A stretch of 64,000 nucleotides of DNA, from the NCBI GenBank assembly GCA_022709365.1, contig JAKLIY010000001.1, forward strand, positions 124,001-188,000. The letters run 5' to 3'. Below the pieces are notes generated by a model, which saw only the letters and a program-made list of their open reading frames with translations, did no database searches and was not told where the DNA came from. The position numbers and the translations under genes were made by a program. Source of the stretch: Pseudomonadota bacterium. Its GTDB lineage: Bacteria; Pseudomonadota; Gammaproteobacteria; Competibacterales; Competibacteraceae. This document shows positions 8,393 through 16,857 of the stretch, piece after piece. Numbering within the stretch: position 1 is the first letter of the stretch; each line of letters begins with the position of its first letter.

Positions 8393-8905
8393 ATGAGTGA
8401 CCTTATTTGTTTGGCGTTCAAGGAATTGGATACCGCCGATCACTTTCTGAACGAGCTTAGGGCGTTGCAGAAGGAGTACGTTCTCGAACTTGAAGACGCC
8501 TGTGTGGTGGTCCGTGACAGCGACGGTAAAATCCATCTCAAACAGAGCGTCAATCTGGTGGCGATCGGGGCCAGTCAAGGTGCCTCGCGCGGTATGCTAA
8601 TGGGAGCGCTCGTCGGTCTGTTGTTCATGAATCCACTGGCCGGCTTGCTGGCGGGCGGACTGATCGGTGCCGGGTCCGGCGCCCTGCAGGGGAAGCTGGC
8701 CGATTACGGGATCAACGATGACTTCATCAAATCGCTCAGCAGCACCATCGAACCCAATAGTTCGGCAATCTTTGTTCTCGTCCGCAAAGCCGTCGAGGAC
8801 AAGGTGATGCCACGGTTGTCCCATTACCAGGCGACGGTCCTCAAGACCTCCCTTTCCGACGAGCAGGAAGAGAGATTGAAAGCAGCCCTTTCGCAGGCTG
8901 CCTGA
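8393..8905 (+). CDS. DUF1269 domain-containing membrane protein
   Basis: 170 residues. The N-terminal 60 residues form a soluble ferredoxin-like fold segment (SDLICLAFKELDTADHFLNE); residues about 65-105 are a Gly/Ala-rich hydrophobic hairpin, GMLMGALVGLLFMNPLAGLL; a soluble tail follows. This is the DUF1269 layout. Function unknown; members often sit beside stress or transport genes. ATG preceded by GAGGATGTGAA. Its spacing from the asparaginase (105 bases) leaves open whether it shares that transcript. Confidence 0.85.
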   Translation: MSDLICLAFKELDTADHFLNELRALQKEYVLELEDACVVVRDSDGKIHLKQSVNLVAIGASQGASRGMLMGALVGLLFMNPLAGLLAGGLIGAGSGALQGKLADYGINDDFIKSLSSTIEPNSSAIFVLVRKAVEDKVMPRLSHYQATVLKTSLSDEQEERLKAALSQAA

Positions 8906-9041
8906 CCTCAATGTTTTAGAACTCAACCGGGTCGCGGATAATCGGGCAGGTCATGCAATGCCTGCCGCTGCGCCCCGGCCCAGTTCCGCGCCGACGATGG
9001 TGATGACGCCAGCAAAACCAAGAAACAGGGTACACCGAACC

Positions 9042-10088
9042 ATGAATGAACGACTTCAAGCCTTTGTATACGGGACGGTCCTGGCGCTGATCATTGGCTG
9101 GGTGTTCTACATCGGGCAGGGTGTTTTTATCCCCATCGTTTTCGGAATACTGGTAGTTTACGTGATCGTTGGCCTTACGCGCCTTCTGGGCAAGGTGCCG
9201 TTCTTTGATCGCCTCCTGCCTCTTCAAATCCGCTATTTCCTGTCCATTTTTCTCATCACACTCGGACTTCTTGAATCTGTATACCTATTGATCGCTAGCA
9301 TCGATAGCATTGTGGCGGTTGCGCCGCAATATCAGGAATCGCTGCTCAGCACCATTCAGAAATTTGCTGTTTTTTTCCATATAGAAACCGAGCCGACCTG
9401 GACTACCTTACGCCAGGATCTTCTGGCGCAGATCAGCATCCAGAGACTGATTGGGTTGATGCTCGCCTCCGTATCCTCCATCGTTGTCAGTGTGCTTGTC
9501 GTGCTCCTCTATGCCAGCTTTCTGCTGATCGAGCAGCGTTCGTTTTCCGCGAAGATCGCTAATCTATCCAGCGACCCGCGCGATGTCGCCCGGATTCAGC
9601 AAATCACCACGGATATCAACGCACGCATCGGGTCGTATCTGGCGCTTAAAACCTTTGTCAGCATCTTACTGGGGGCGATAAGCTGGGTAGTGATGGCATT
9701 CGTCGGGCTGGAATTCGCCGGATTCTGGGCCGTACTGATCGTACTGTTGAATTATGTGCCTTACATCGGCTCGTTCCTCGGCGTACTGTTCCCAGTGTTC
9801 ATGGCGATTGTGCAGTTCGGAAATCTGAACGACGTTCTTGTGGTGTTGTTGCCGCTGACTATCGTCCAGTTTCTCATCGGCAATTTTCTCGACCCCTACA
9901 TCATGGGCAATTCGCTCAACCTCAGTCCTTTCGCTATTCTGGTCAGCCTGACGATCTGGTCAGGATTGTGGGGCATTCCCGGCGCTTTTCTGGCAGTCCC
10001 GATCACGGCGATCATGGCTATCATTTTTTCCGAGTTTGCCGGAACCCGACCCGTTGCTGTTCTGCTTTCGCAAAACGGCCGATTGTGA
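9042..10088 (+). CDS. AI-2E family transporter (PerM/TqsA-like)
   Basis: 348 residues, about eight hydrophobic segments. The C-terminal half shows family landmarks: GLEFAGFWAVLIVLLNYVPYIGS, in part, then NFLDPYIMG near residue 285 and SLTIWSGLWGIPGAFLAVPI near the end. Family members export autoinducer-2 or act as Na+/H+ antiporters; the role here is open. ATG 9042 chosen because residues after it begin the first membrane helix; the frame extends to 8958. Base composition is less GC-rich than the flanking genes. The stop overlaps the GTG of the BrkB gene (GTGA). Confidence 0.85.
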   Translation: MNERLQAFVYGTVLALIIGWVFYIGQGVFIPIVFGILVVYVIVGLTRLLGKVPFFDRLLPLQIRYFLSIFLITLGLLESVYLLIASIDSIVAVAPQYQESLLSTIQKFAVFFHIETEPTWTTLRQDLLAQISIQRLIGLMLASVSSIVVSVLVVLLYASFLLIEQRSFSAKIANLSSDPRDVARIQQITTDINARIGSYLALKTFVSILLGAISWVVMAFVGLEFAGFWAVLIVLLNYVPYIGSFLGVLFPVFMAIVQFGNLNDVLVVLLPLTIVQFLIGNFLDPYIMGNSLNLSPFAILVSLTIWSGLWGIPGAFLAVPITAIMAIIFSEFAGTRPVAVLLSQNGRL

Positions 10089-10675
10089 GTTACAAGGATG
10101 TCTCGGATTTGCTCAAAGCCGCTGCCGTCAATTGGGTGCATGATTACGCCCAAAGCATGGGTGCGGCATTGGCTTTCTACACGATGTTCTCGATTGCCCC
10201 CCTTTTGCTGATCGTGATTTCGGTCGCCGGACTTGTTTTCGGCGAAGAAGCCGCCCGCAGCGAAATCTTCAATCAATTGGACGGCATGCTCGGCACATCG
10301 GGGGCGTTGGTGGTACAGGGCGCGGGCCAGCCGGCCAGAAGTGTGCTGGCCTCCGTCTTTGGCTTTGTTCTTCTCTTCATTGGTGCGACGTCCGTCTTTG
10401 CCGAATTGCAGGACGCTCTCGATCGCATCTGGCGGGCGCCGGCAAGGGCTGGAAAGTCCGGTTTGTGGAGACTGGTGCGTGCCCGATTGCTGTCCTTCGG
10501 GATGATTCTCGGGATCGGCGCTACCGTATTTCCTGCCCCCAGCCTGAATAACCACAAGGTCGATGAGAAACTCGGAACCATCAACATTCAGAAAGCCGAC
10601 TTTCACGGCAAAGCGAATAAAATTACGCTATACCTCCTGTTTGGCATAAAATTTATTTCGTTAACTTATCGATAA
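10085..10675 (+). pseudogene. BrkB/YihY family membrane protein, 3' truncated
   Basis: Starts at GTG 10085, overlapping the AI-2E stop by four bases. The first 140 or so residues match the YihY/BrkB family: MGAALAFYTMFSIAPLLLI, a Glu-rich segment, then FGATSVFAELQ-like and LDRIWRAP motifs, and RLLSFGMILGIG. After about base 10515 the similarity stops: the four further membrane helices expected of a 280-300-residue protein are missing, replaced by 50 unrelated residues including NNHKVDEKLGTINIQKADF. The frame ends six bases before the first possible start of the Mrp operon. Most likely a gene cut by a deletion or insertion. Confidence 0.75.
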
Positions 10676-10728
10676 ATTCCATGGCCAGGGCATATGCCGC
10701 TGGAGCAAACTGGGGGAGGCGCATTCCT
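10516..10728 (+). other. Junction/leader between truncated brkB and the Mrp-like operon
   Basis: Sequence after the point where BrkB similarity ends. It becomes AT-rich from about 10600 (TTATCGATAA palindrome at 10667-10676) and probably carries the promoter of the antiporter operon, although no clear -35/-10 pair could be picked. No insertion-sequence ends or target duplication were recognised. Confidence 0.4.
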
Positions 10729-11208
10729 GTGCGTGCTGTGATTATCCGAGGCGCCGGTTTCTTCGGCTTCTGGCTGGTGCTGATCGGTGCTGATCCGGTG
10801 GATGGTGTGGCCGGACTGTTTACCGCCGCCGCCGCAACCTGGACCAGTCTGCGCCTGTTGCCGCCGAGTAGTGGCCGCTGGCAGTATGCTGCGCTGGCTC
10901 GGCTGGCATGGCGCTTTATGCAGCAATCCATCATGGGCGGTCTGGACGTGGCCCGGCGCGCTTTCGATCCACGGCTGCCGTTGCAACCGGGATTCTTGAC
11001 CTATCCAATCCGCCTTCCGCCCGGCCCCGCCCGAAACGCCTTTTGCGCCTTCACCAGCGCGATGCCGGGGACTCTGCCCACCGGCGTTGATGAACACGGC
11101 GCACTTCTCTATCACTGCCTTGATGTCAATCAGCCGGTAGTGGCGCAACTGACTGTTGACGAGGAGCTGTTAACTCGTGCGCTGGGGGGAACGGATGGAG
11201 ATCGCTGA
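10729..11208 (+). CDS. mnhE: Mrp/Mnh cation-proton antiporter subunit E
   Basis: About 159 residues from GTG 10729, which has GGGGGAGG nine bases upstream; the frame extends to ATG 10681, which lacks a ribosome site. Two hydrophobic segments, then LARLAWRFMQQSIMGGLDVARR and a soluble domain with TSAMPGTLPTGVDE, the hallmark of MnhE/MrpE. The subunit is part of the membrane complex that exchanges Na+ (or K+, Ca2+) for H+. First gene of seven; it overlaps mnhF by 14 bases. Confidence 0.88.
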   Translation: MRAVIIRGAGFFGFWLVLIGADPVDGVAGLFTAAAATWTSLRLLPPSSGRWQYAALARLAWRFMQQSIMGGLDVARRAFDPRLPLQPGFLTYPIRLPPGPARNAFCAFTSAMPGTLPTGVDEHGALLYHCLDVNQPVVAQLTVDEELLTRALGGTDGDR

Positions 11209-11485
11209 TTTCCTGTTGACCGTCGCGGTGTTTGTGCTGGCGATGGTCGCTCTGGGGCTGGTTCGCATCCTGCGCGGACCCGCCGCCGCCGACCAAATGA
11301 TGGCGGCGCAATTGTTCGGCACGGGCGGCATCGCGGCGTTGTTATTGCTGGGTGTGGCGACCGAAGCGGACGCGGTGATTGATGTCGCCCTGGTGCTGGC
11401 GCTGCTGGCCGCTTTCGCTTCAGTGGCCTTCGTCCAGGGCGCCGCCCCGGCTGATGAGGATATCAAGGAGAAAAACCATCCATGA
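11195..11485 (+). CDS. mnhF: Mrp/Mnh antiporter subunit F
   Basis: 96 residues, three membrane helices. VRILRGPAAADQMMAAQLFGT matches the conserved RxxxGPtxxDRi segment of MnhF/PhaF (here with Gln in place of the usual Arg after Asp). ATG 11195 has GGGGGGA upstream and lies inside the end of mnhE. Overlaps mnhG by four bases (ATGA). Confidence 0.88.
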   Translation: MEIADFLLTVAVFVLAMVALGLVRILRGPAAADQMMAAQLFGTGGIAALLLLGVATEADAVIDVALVLALLAAFASVAFVQGAAPADEDIKEKNHP

Positions 11486-11775
11486 GCTTCGTCCTGGACC
11501 TGTTTACGATGGGTGCGGTGTTAGCCGGCGCCCTCTTCTTCCTCGCCGGGACGGTCGGGCTGCTGCGCTTTCCCGATCCCCTGACTCGCCTGCACGCGCT
11601 GACCAAGGCGGATAATCTGGGGCTTGGCCTGATCGTGATCGGTCTGCTGCCGCAGGTCGCGTGGCCGCTCGGTGCGTTCAAGCTGATCGCGATTTGGTTG
11701 ATGGCCCTGTTTGCGGCGACCACGATCAGTCAGCTTATGGCGCGGGCGGCGCGGGATGGGGAGCCGGTACGGTGA
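11482..11775 (+). CDS. mnhG: Mrp/Mnh antiporter subunit G
   Basis: 97 residues, three membrane helices. GTVGLLRFPDPLTRLHA followed by KADNLGLGLI is the signature of MnhG/PhaG/MrpG. The stop overlaps the GTG start of the next gene (GTGA). As in other Mrp systems the three small subunits E, F and G are adjacent; here they come first in the operon instead of last. Confidence 0.9.
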   Translation: MSFVLDLFTMGAVLAGALFFLAGTVGLLRFPDPLTRLHALTKADNLGLGLIVIGLLPQVAWPLGAFKLIAIWLMALFAATTISQLMARAARDGEPVR

Positions 11776-12707
11776 CCCTGGCGCTGGCGGTTGATATCGG
11801 TCTGGCCCTGCTGGTTTTAGCAGTGGCCGGTTGGACCATTGCGGTGCGCGACACCTTTGCCGCAGTGATTGGCTTCGTCGCCTACGGGCTGCTGCTGGCG
11901 CTGGTTTGGGTGCGTCTCGCTGCGCCGGATGTGGCGCTGACCGAGGCGGCAGTCGGCAGTGGTTTAACCGGTCTGCTATTGCTGAGCGCGTCTGCGCGTC
12001 TGCGCCATGCCAAAACGTCCGCCGCGCCGCCCGGCCCGGTTTTGCAGTGGGCGGCTGGCGCGTTATGTATTCTGATCGCGGCGGGGCTGGCGGCGCTGGT
12101 GCTGCTGTTGCCTGATCCTGCGCCGACGCTGGCCCCGGCGGCGGTCGCGCACCTGCCCGCGACGGGACTCGGTAATCCGGTGACTGGCGTGCTGATGGTT
12201 TACCGCGCCATCGACACGTTCCTGGAAAGCGTGGTGTTGTTGCCGGCATTGCTCGGCGTCTGGTCGCTGGCCTCGGAGGGTGATTGGGGTGGCGCGCCGA
12301 TCCTGCGGCATCCGCGCCCGGACGGCGCTCTGACCTTGATGGCCCAGGTGCTGCCGCCGTTGGGAATCATCGTCGGGGTTTATCTGTGCTGGAATAGCGC
12401 CGATCACCCCGGCGGCGCTTTCCAGGGCGGCGCGGTGCTGGCCGCCATGTGGGTGCTCGCTTTACTGGCCGGACTGGTTGATGCGCCGCCGATTCGCCAG
12501 CGTGGATTGCGTGTGCTGCTGGTAGCGGGTGCCGCTGTACTCTTGGCAGTAGGTCTGGCCGGCATCGGGCTGGCCGGGGCGTTTCTGGCCTATCCGGAGC
12601 ATTACTCCAAACCCCTGATCCTCGCTATTGAAATGGCGCTGGTGCTGTCTATCGCGGTAGCGCTCGCTCTGCTCGTCGCCGGCCCGCCGGTCAGGACTCC
12701 CTCATGA
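11772..12707 (+). CDS. Fused MbhD/DUF4040-MnhB subunit of Mrp-like antiporter
   Basis: 311 residues from GTG 11772. Residues 1-80 form a DUF4040/MbhD unit (RDTFAAVIGFVAYGLLLALVW, then LAAPDVALTEAAVGSGL). Residues about 170-305 are an MnhB domain with GIIVGVYLCWNSADHPGGAFQGG, in part, the conserved HxPGGGFQ-like loop. In canonical Mrp systems the DUF4040 part belongs to the C-terminal extension of MrpA; here it is joined to MnhB. This arrangement recalls Mbh/Mbx-type and group-2 Mrp clusters. Confidence 0.8.
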   Translation: MTLALAVDIGLALLVLAVAGWTIAVRDTFAAVIGFVAYGLLLALVWVRLAAPDVALTEAAVGSGLTGLLLLSASARLRHAKTSAAPPGPVLQWAAGALCILIAAGLAALVLLLPDPAPTLAPAAVAHLPATGLGNPVTGVLMVYRAIDTFLESVVLLPALLGVWSLASEGDWGGAPILRHPRPDGALTLMAQVLPPLGIIVGVYLCWNSADHPGGAFQGGAVLAAMWVLALLAGLVDAPPIRQRGLRVLLVAGAAVLLAVGLAGIGLAGAFLAYPEHYSKPLILAIEMALVLSIAVALALLVAGPPVRTPS

Positions 12708-13039
12708 TCAGTACCACCACTCTCTTCGGGTTGAGCAGCGCGGTTCTGATTGGTTTAGGGTTATTCGGCATGATCGTCGATCCCCAGCCGCTGCGTAAAA
12801 TTTTGGCGTTCAATCTGCTCGGCGGCGGCGTTTTCCTGCTGTTCGGCGTGATCGCACGGCGCGGCGCGGGGGCCGGGCTGGGCGGCGATCCGGTGCCGCA
12901 GGCGCTGGTGATCACCGGACTGGTGGTCGCCTTCGCCGCGACCGCTCTGGCAGTGGCCCTGTTGCTGCGCCTGTTCCAGGCCACCGGCCAGACCGCGCTG
13001 GACGAAGCGCCCCCACCCGCGCCGAGCGTTGATCCATGA
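12704..13039 (+). CDS. mnhC: Mrp/Mnh antiporter subunit C (NuoK-like)
   Basis: 111 residues with three membrane helices, homologous in form to NuoK. The first and last helices carry GLFGMIV and PQALVITGLVVAFAATALAVAL, in part, with the PQALVLTAIVI-like motif typical of MnhC. A Pro-rich tail is unusual but short. Overlaps both neighbours by four bases. Lies between the B-type and D-type subunits as in many Mrp operons. Confidence 0.88.
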   Translation: MISTTTLFGLSSAVLIGLGLFGMIVDPQPLRKILAFNLLGGGVFLLFGVIARRGAGAGLGGDPVPQALVITGLVVAFAATALAVALLLRLFQATGQTALDEAPPPAPSVDP

Positions 13040-14580
13040 TGCAAGACCCCTCGAATCTGCTGGTACTGGCACTGATTTTGCCGGTAGCCGGTCTATTGCT
13101 GACGCTGGTGATGGGCGGGCGCTATGCGGGCCGCATCACCCTGCTGCTGGCGCCGGTGGGCTTGGCAGTTGCGGCGGCGCTGGTGGTCAGCGTGATCCAC
13201 ACTGATGACGCGCTGATCTACTATCTGGGCGGCTGGATTCCACCGCTGGGCGTGGCGCTGCGTGCCGACGGGCTGTCGGCCATTTTCATCCTGACGACGG
13301 CAGTCGTGATCGGAGCGACGGGCATTTTCGCCCGGGCCGAATTCTGCGTTCCGCCGGGGCAACCGGAGTCACGGATTTCGCTGACTTTCTGGGCGCTGTT
13401 GTTGACCTTGTGGGGTGCGTTGAATCTGGTGTTCCTCAGCAACGACCTGTTCAGCCTGTTTGTTGCGCTGGAGCTGCTGACCTTTTCCGCCATCCCGCTG
13501 GTCTGCCTTAATGGCAGCGCCGGGATGCTGGCCGCCGGGTTGCGCTATCTGCTGTTCGCGCTGCTGGGTTCCGTACTCTATCTGCTGGGCGCAGTGCTGC
13601 TTTACGGCGCTTATGGAACGCTGGATATTGGCCTGCTGGCAGAACGGGTGCGCCCTGAACCGGTGGCCTGGGCTGCCGCTGCATTGATGACTGTGGGGTT
13701 GATGGCCAAGACCGCGCTGTTCCCCCTGCATTTCTGGCTGCCGCCGGCTCATGCCGGTGCGCCAGCAGCGGCCAGTGCGGTGCTTTCGGCCCTGGTCATC
13801 AAAGCGTCGCTTTTCCTTATTGTTCGGCTCTGGTTCGATGTAATGCCCGCACTGATGAATCCGACGGCGGCACAGATTCTGGCCACGCTGGGCGCAGCGG
13901 CAATTCTGTTTGGCAGCGTGCTGGCGCTCCGGCAAGCCCGGCTGAAGTTACTGATCGCCTATTCGACGGTGGCCCAGATCGGTTATCTTTTTCTCATCTT
14001 CCCGCTTATCACCCGCCCTGAGTCAGTCTCGTTCGCTGCTGCTGATCTGTCCACCGAACTGGTGGCAGCGGTCGTTTCGACCAGCGCCTGGAGCGGCGGC
14101 GTTCTGCAAGCGGTTTCCCATGCCTTCGCTAAAGCGGCGATGTTCATGGCGGCGGGCCTGATCGCCCAATCACTCGGCCATGACCGAATTGCCGACCTCA
14201 GCAGCATTGGCCGGGCGTTGCCGATCACCGTGCTGGCCTTTGCGCTGGCGGGAATGTCGTTGATGGGACTGCCGCCGAGCGGCGGTTTCGCGGCGAAATG
14301 GCTGCTGCTCACCGCGACGATTGAGACCGGGCAATGGTGGTGGGCGCTGGTTATTCTCGGTGGTGGGCTGCTCACCGGCAGCTATCTGTTCCGCGTGCTC
14401 GCCCCGGCGCTGTTCGGCGCTCGCGAATCGGTGGCCTTGCGCGTCCCGGTCGCGAGATACCGGGAAGTCGTAGTATTGGCTTTAGCGCTCTGTTCGGTGC
14501 TGCTCGGCTTTGTGCGACTGGGGGCCTTTGACCTGGTGCAGATTGGCCGCTTGGCGAAAGCCGGGATGGGGCTGCCATGA
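13036..14580 (+). CDS. mnhD: Mrp/Mnh antiporter subunit D-like proton-translocating protein (first copy)
   Basis: 514 residues, about 14 membrane helices, member of the complex I subunit 5/NuoL-M-N family. Visible landmarks are the antiporter Glu in LFVALELLTFSAIPLV, the Lys in MAKTALFPLHFWLPPAHAGAP, and ARLKLLIAYSTVAQIGYL. It should conduct protons within the antiporter complex. Start ATG overlaps mnhC by four bases and its stop overlaps the next D-like gene by four bases. Whether it is functionally MnhA or MnhD cannot be told; it lacks the long MnhA C-terminus. Confidence 0.85.
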   Translation: MMQDPSNLLVLALILPVAGLLLTLVMGGRYAGRITLLLAPVGLAVAAALVVSVIHTDDALIYYLGGWIPPLGVALRADGLSAIFILTTAVVIGATGIFARAEFCVPPGQPESRISLTFWALLLTLWGALNLVFLSNDLFSLFVALELLTFSAIPLVCLNGSAGMLAAGLRYLLFALLGSVLYLLGAVLLYGAYGTLDIGLLAERVRPEPVAWAAAALMTVGLMAKTALFPLHFWLPPAHAGAPAAASAVLSALVIKASLFLIVRLWFDVMPALMNPTAAQILATLGAAAILFGSVLALRQARLKLLIAYSTVAQIGYLFLIFPLITRPESVSFAAADLSTELVAAVVSTSAWSGGVLQAVSHAFAKAAMFMAAGLIAQSLGHDRIADLSSIGRALPITVLAFALAGMSLMGLPPSGGFAAKWLLLTATIETGQWWWALVILGGGLLTGSYLFRVLAPALFGARESVALRVPVARYREVVVLALALCSVLLGFVRLGAFDLVQIGRLAKAGMGLP

Positions 14581-16211
14581 TCAGCACCGGAATGTTATTG
14601 CTCATTGCGCTCGCAACACCGTTCGCGCTGCTGTTGGCCTGCGGGTCGCGGACTTTGAGAGATCGTATGCCGGCGTTGTTGGTGTTCGCGCCACTCCCGG
14701 CACTGGCGACCGCGTTGTTAGCGGTTAACAGTCCGCCTCTGGTGTTTGACGAGGCCCGCCTGCACATCACTTTTGTCCTCGATGGGCCGGGAGCGATCCT
14801 GCTCGGTGTCGCCGCGCTGCTGTGGAGTGTGGCGGGCCTGTATGTCGCAACCTATCTGCGCGGTCAGCCGAATCTGGGACGCTTCTCGATCTATTGGTTG
14901 CTCACGCTGACCGGCAGTCTGGGCGTTTTTGTCACGGCAGACCTGTTCACCTTTTATCTGGCGTTCGCGATGGTCAGCCTGGCCGCCTACGGTCTGGTGG
15001 TTTTTGACGGCACACCCAAGGCGCGGCGAGCGGGGATCATCTATCTGGTTCTGGCCTTGCTGGGGGAAATCTTCCTGCTGATGGGCTTCGTGCTGCTGGC
15101 GGCCGCTGCTCCCGGCGACAGCTTGGTGATTCGCGATGCGGTGGCGGCGTTGCCGGCATCGCCCTGGCGTGATCCAACGCTGGCGCTGCTGATCGCCGGT
15201 TTTGGGCTGAAAATGGGGCTGGTCCCGCTGCATGTCTGGCTACCCATCGCCCATCCGGCTGCGCCGATGCCGGCTTCAGCGGTGCTCAGCGGCGCGATCA
15301 TCAAAGCTGGCGTTATTGGGTTGATTCGCTTCCTGCCGTTCGATGTTCCGCTGCTGGAGTGGGGCGTTGCACTGACCGCCATCGGCCTGTTTACGGCCTT
15401 TTACAGCGTCCTCATTGGCATCACGCAACTCAATCCGAAAACGGTGCTGGCCTATTCCAGCGTGAGCCAGATGGGCGTGGTCGCCACCGTCATCGGTATG
15501 GGATTAGCCGCCGGTCAGACCAGCGCCGTGATGGCGACCGTCTTCTATGCCGCACACCATCTGCTGGCTAAAGGCGCGCTGTTCCTTGCCGTGGGTGTGG
15601 TTGCCGCTACCGGTCCGCGTCGTCTCTGGTGGGTGCTGGCGCCGGCGGCCATCCTGGCGTTGGGCGTGGGCGGGCTGCCGCTGACCGGCGGGGCGTTGGC
15701 GAAGCTGGCGGTGAAACCGGTTTTAGGGGATGGACTGGTGGAACTGCTCGCAACCTTGTCAGCGATTGGGACTACACTATTAATGCTGCATTTCCTGCAC
15801 CGGTTGGCGGCGAACGCCGCGCCCGCTCTCTCAGCATCGGTGCCGGTCGGATTGGTTTTACCCTGGATGTTGATGTTCGTTGCCGCTATCGTCGTTCCCT
15901 GGACGCTGTATTCGATGACCGGAATCGGTCGCTATGACGAGGCGCTTCAGCCCAAAATTCTCTGGGCGGCGTTATGGCCGATTTTGATCGGGGCCGGACT
16001 GGCGCTCGCACTTTGGCGCTGGGGACGGTATCTGCCGCAGATACCGGAAGGCGACATCGTGGTGGTCGGTCAACCGGCGTTGCGGGTCGTCGTTCGCTGC
16101 GAAGATGCGTTGGCACGGGTGGAAGGCGTACTGAGGCAATGGCCAGCAGCGAGCCTATCGCTGCTGGTGCTGATGCTTATTTTGGGCGGAGCAATGTTCA
16201 GCGGGCATTAA
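14577..16211 (+). CDS. Second NuoL/M/N-type proton-translocating subunit of the Mrp-like operon
   Basis: 544 residues, 14 or so membrane helices, same superfamily as the previous gene but clearly diverged. The key Lys lies in GFGLKMGLVPLHVWLPIAHP, and NPKTVLAYSSVSQMGVVATV follows. In place of the Glu-rich helix of MnhD it has FTFYLAFAMVSLAAYGLVV, without the usual acidic residue, so its antiport path may differ. Last gene of the operon; probably takes the place of the MrpA core. Similar to hydrogenase-4/Mbh-type membrane subunits. Confidence 0.8.
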   Translation: MISTGMLLLIALATPFALLLACGSRTLRDRMPALLVFAPLPALATALLAVNSPPLVFDEARLHITFVLDGPGAILLGVAALLWSVAGLYVATYLRGQPNLGRFSIYWLLTLTGSLGVFVTADLFTFYLAFAMVSLAAYGLVVFDGTPKARRAGIIYLVLALLGEIFLLMGFVLLAAAAPGDSLVIRDAVAALPASPWRDPTLALLIAGFGLKMGLVPLHVWLPIAHPAAPMPASAVLSGAIIKAGVIGLIRFLPFDVPLLEWGVALTAIGLFTAFYSVLIGITQLNPKTVLAYSSVSQMGVVATVIGMGLAAGQTSAVMATVFYAAHHLLAKGALFLAVGVVAATGPRRLWWVLAPAAILALGVGGLPLTGGALAKLAVKPVLGDGLVELLATLSAIGTTLLMLHFLHRLAANAAPALSASVPVGLVLPWMLMFVAAIVVPWTLYSMTGIGRYDEALQPKILWAALWPILIGAGLALALWRWGRYLPQIPEGDIVVVGQPALRVVVRCEDALARVEGVLRQWPAASLSLLVLMLILGGAMFSGH

Positions 16212-16267
16212 ATCCGGTTGCGCCACGATTAAAATTCATCATCTAAACTTGAGGCAATTGCCTAACC

Positions 16268-16750
16268 ATGAAAACTAAACAAATCACCTTGACCACCGTC
16301 TTGCTCAGCAGCGTATTGGTGGCTGCATTGACCGGATTGCCGGTTCAGGATGCCGAAGCCCGCCCGCGCCATATCACCTGTGAGTCGACGCATAATCGCC
16401 AACAGTTTTGTCGCATCGACACCCGGGGCGGAGTGCAGCTCCAGCGGCAGTTGAGCAATGCGGCTTGCCGGAAAAACCAGACCTGGGGTTATGACCGCAA
16501 CGGCATCTGGGTGGATCGCGGTTGCCGCGCTGAATTTCGCGTCGGCAGCGACGACCGTTGGCGGGGTCAGCGGTTGACCTGCTCCGCCGACGGCAACCAT
16601 CGCCAAGTGTGCCGGGCTGACGTGCGCAATGAGGTGATCCTAGTTCGGCAACTGAGCCGAGCGCCTTGTCGCCTGAACAGCTCTTGGGGTTATAACCGGC
16701 GCGGAGTCTGGGTGGACAACGGCTGCCGCGCTGAATTTGAGATCCGTTAA
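16268..16750 (+). CDS. DUF3011 repeat protein, secreted
   Basis: 160 residues with an N-terminal signal peptide (Lys-rich start, then a hydrophobic stretch, cleavage likely after DAEA near residue 31). Two DUF3011 repeats follow, about 37-92 and 100-159, each with C..S/ADGNHRQxC, a QLS..xC pair, SWGYxRxGxWVDxGCRAEF. Each repeat has four cysteines that could form two disulphides in the periplasm. Function unknown; the family occurs in proteobacterial exported proteins. Confidence 0.85.
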   Translation: MKTKQITLTTVLLSSVLVAALTGLPVQDAEARPRHITCESTHNRQQFCRIDTRGGVQLQRQLSNAACRKNQTWGYDRNGIWVDRGCRAEFRVGSDDRWRGQRLTCSADGNHRQVCRADVRNEVILVRQLSRAPCRLNSSWGYNRRGVWVDNGCRAEFEIR

Positions 16751-16770
16751 GCGTTACTCGCGCCGGATGC

Positions 16771-16784
16771 GGCGCTTCGGCGCC
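16771..16784. repeat. Stem-loop with TTCG tetraloop, followed by a second palindrome
   Basis: GGCGC-TTCG-GCGCC, a very stable hairpin 20 bases after the DUF3011 stop, followed at 16798-16812 by GTAGGC-ATG-GCCTAC. Weak T content downstream (CATTTCG), so it may slow transcription or stabilise the mRNA end, or be a REP-like element. Confidence 0.45.
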
Positions 16785-16857
16785 GTCATTTCGTCGGGTA
16801 GGCATGGCCTACTCAATAGTCTTTCCAAGAATAAACACCGAAAAAGCAGGAATGATC

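Noticed and set aside
13036..16211. Possibility that the two antiporter-like genes are extra nuoL/nuoM copies of complex I
   Set aside because: They lie in an operon with mnhE, F, G, B-like and C genes, and a complete nuo operon is present elsewhere in the window.
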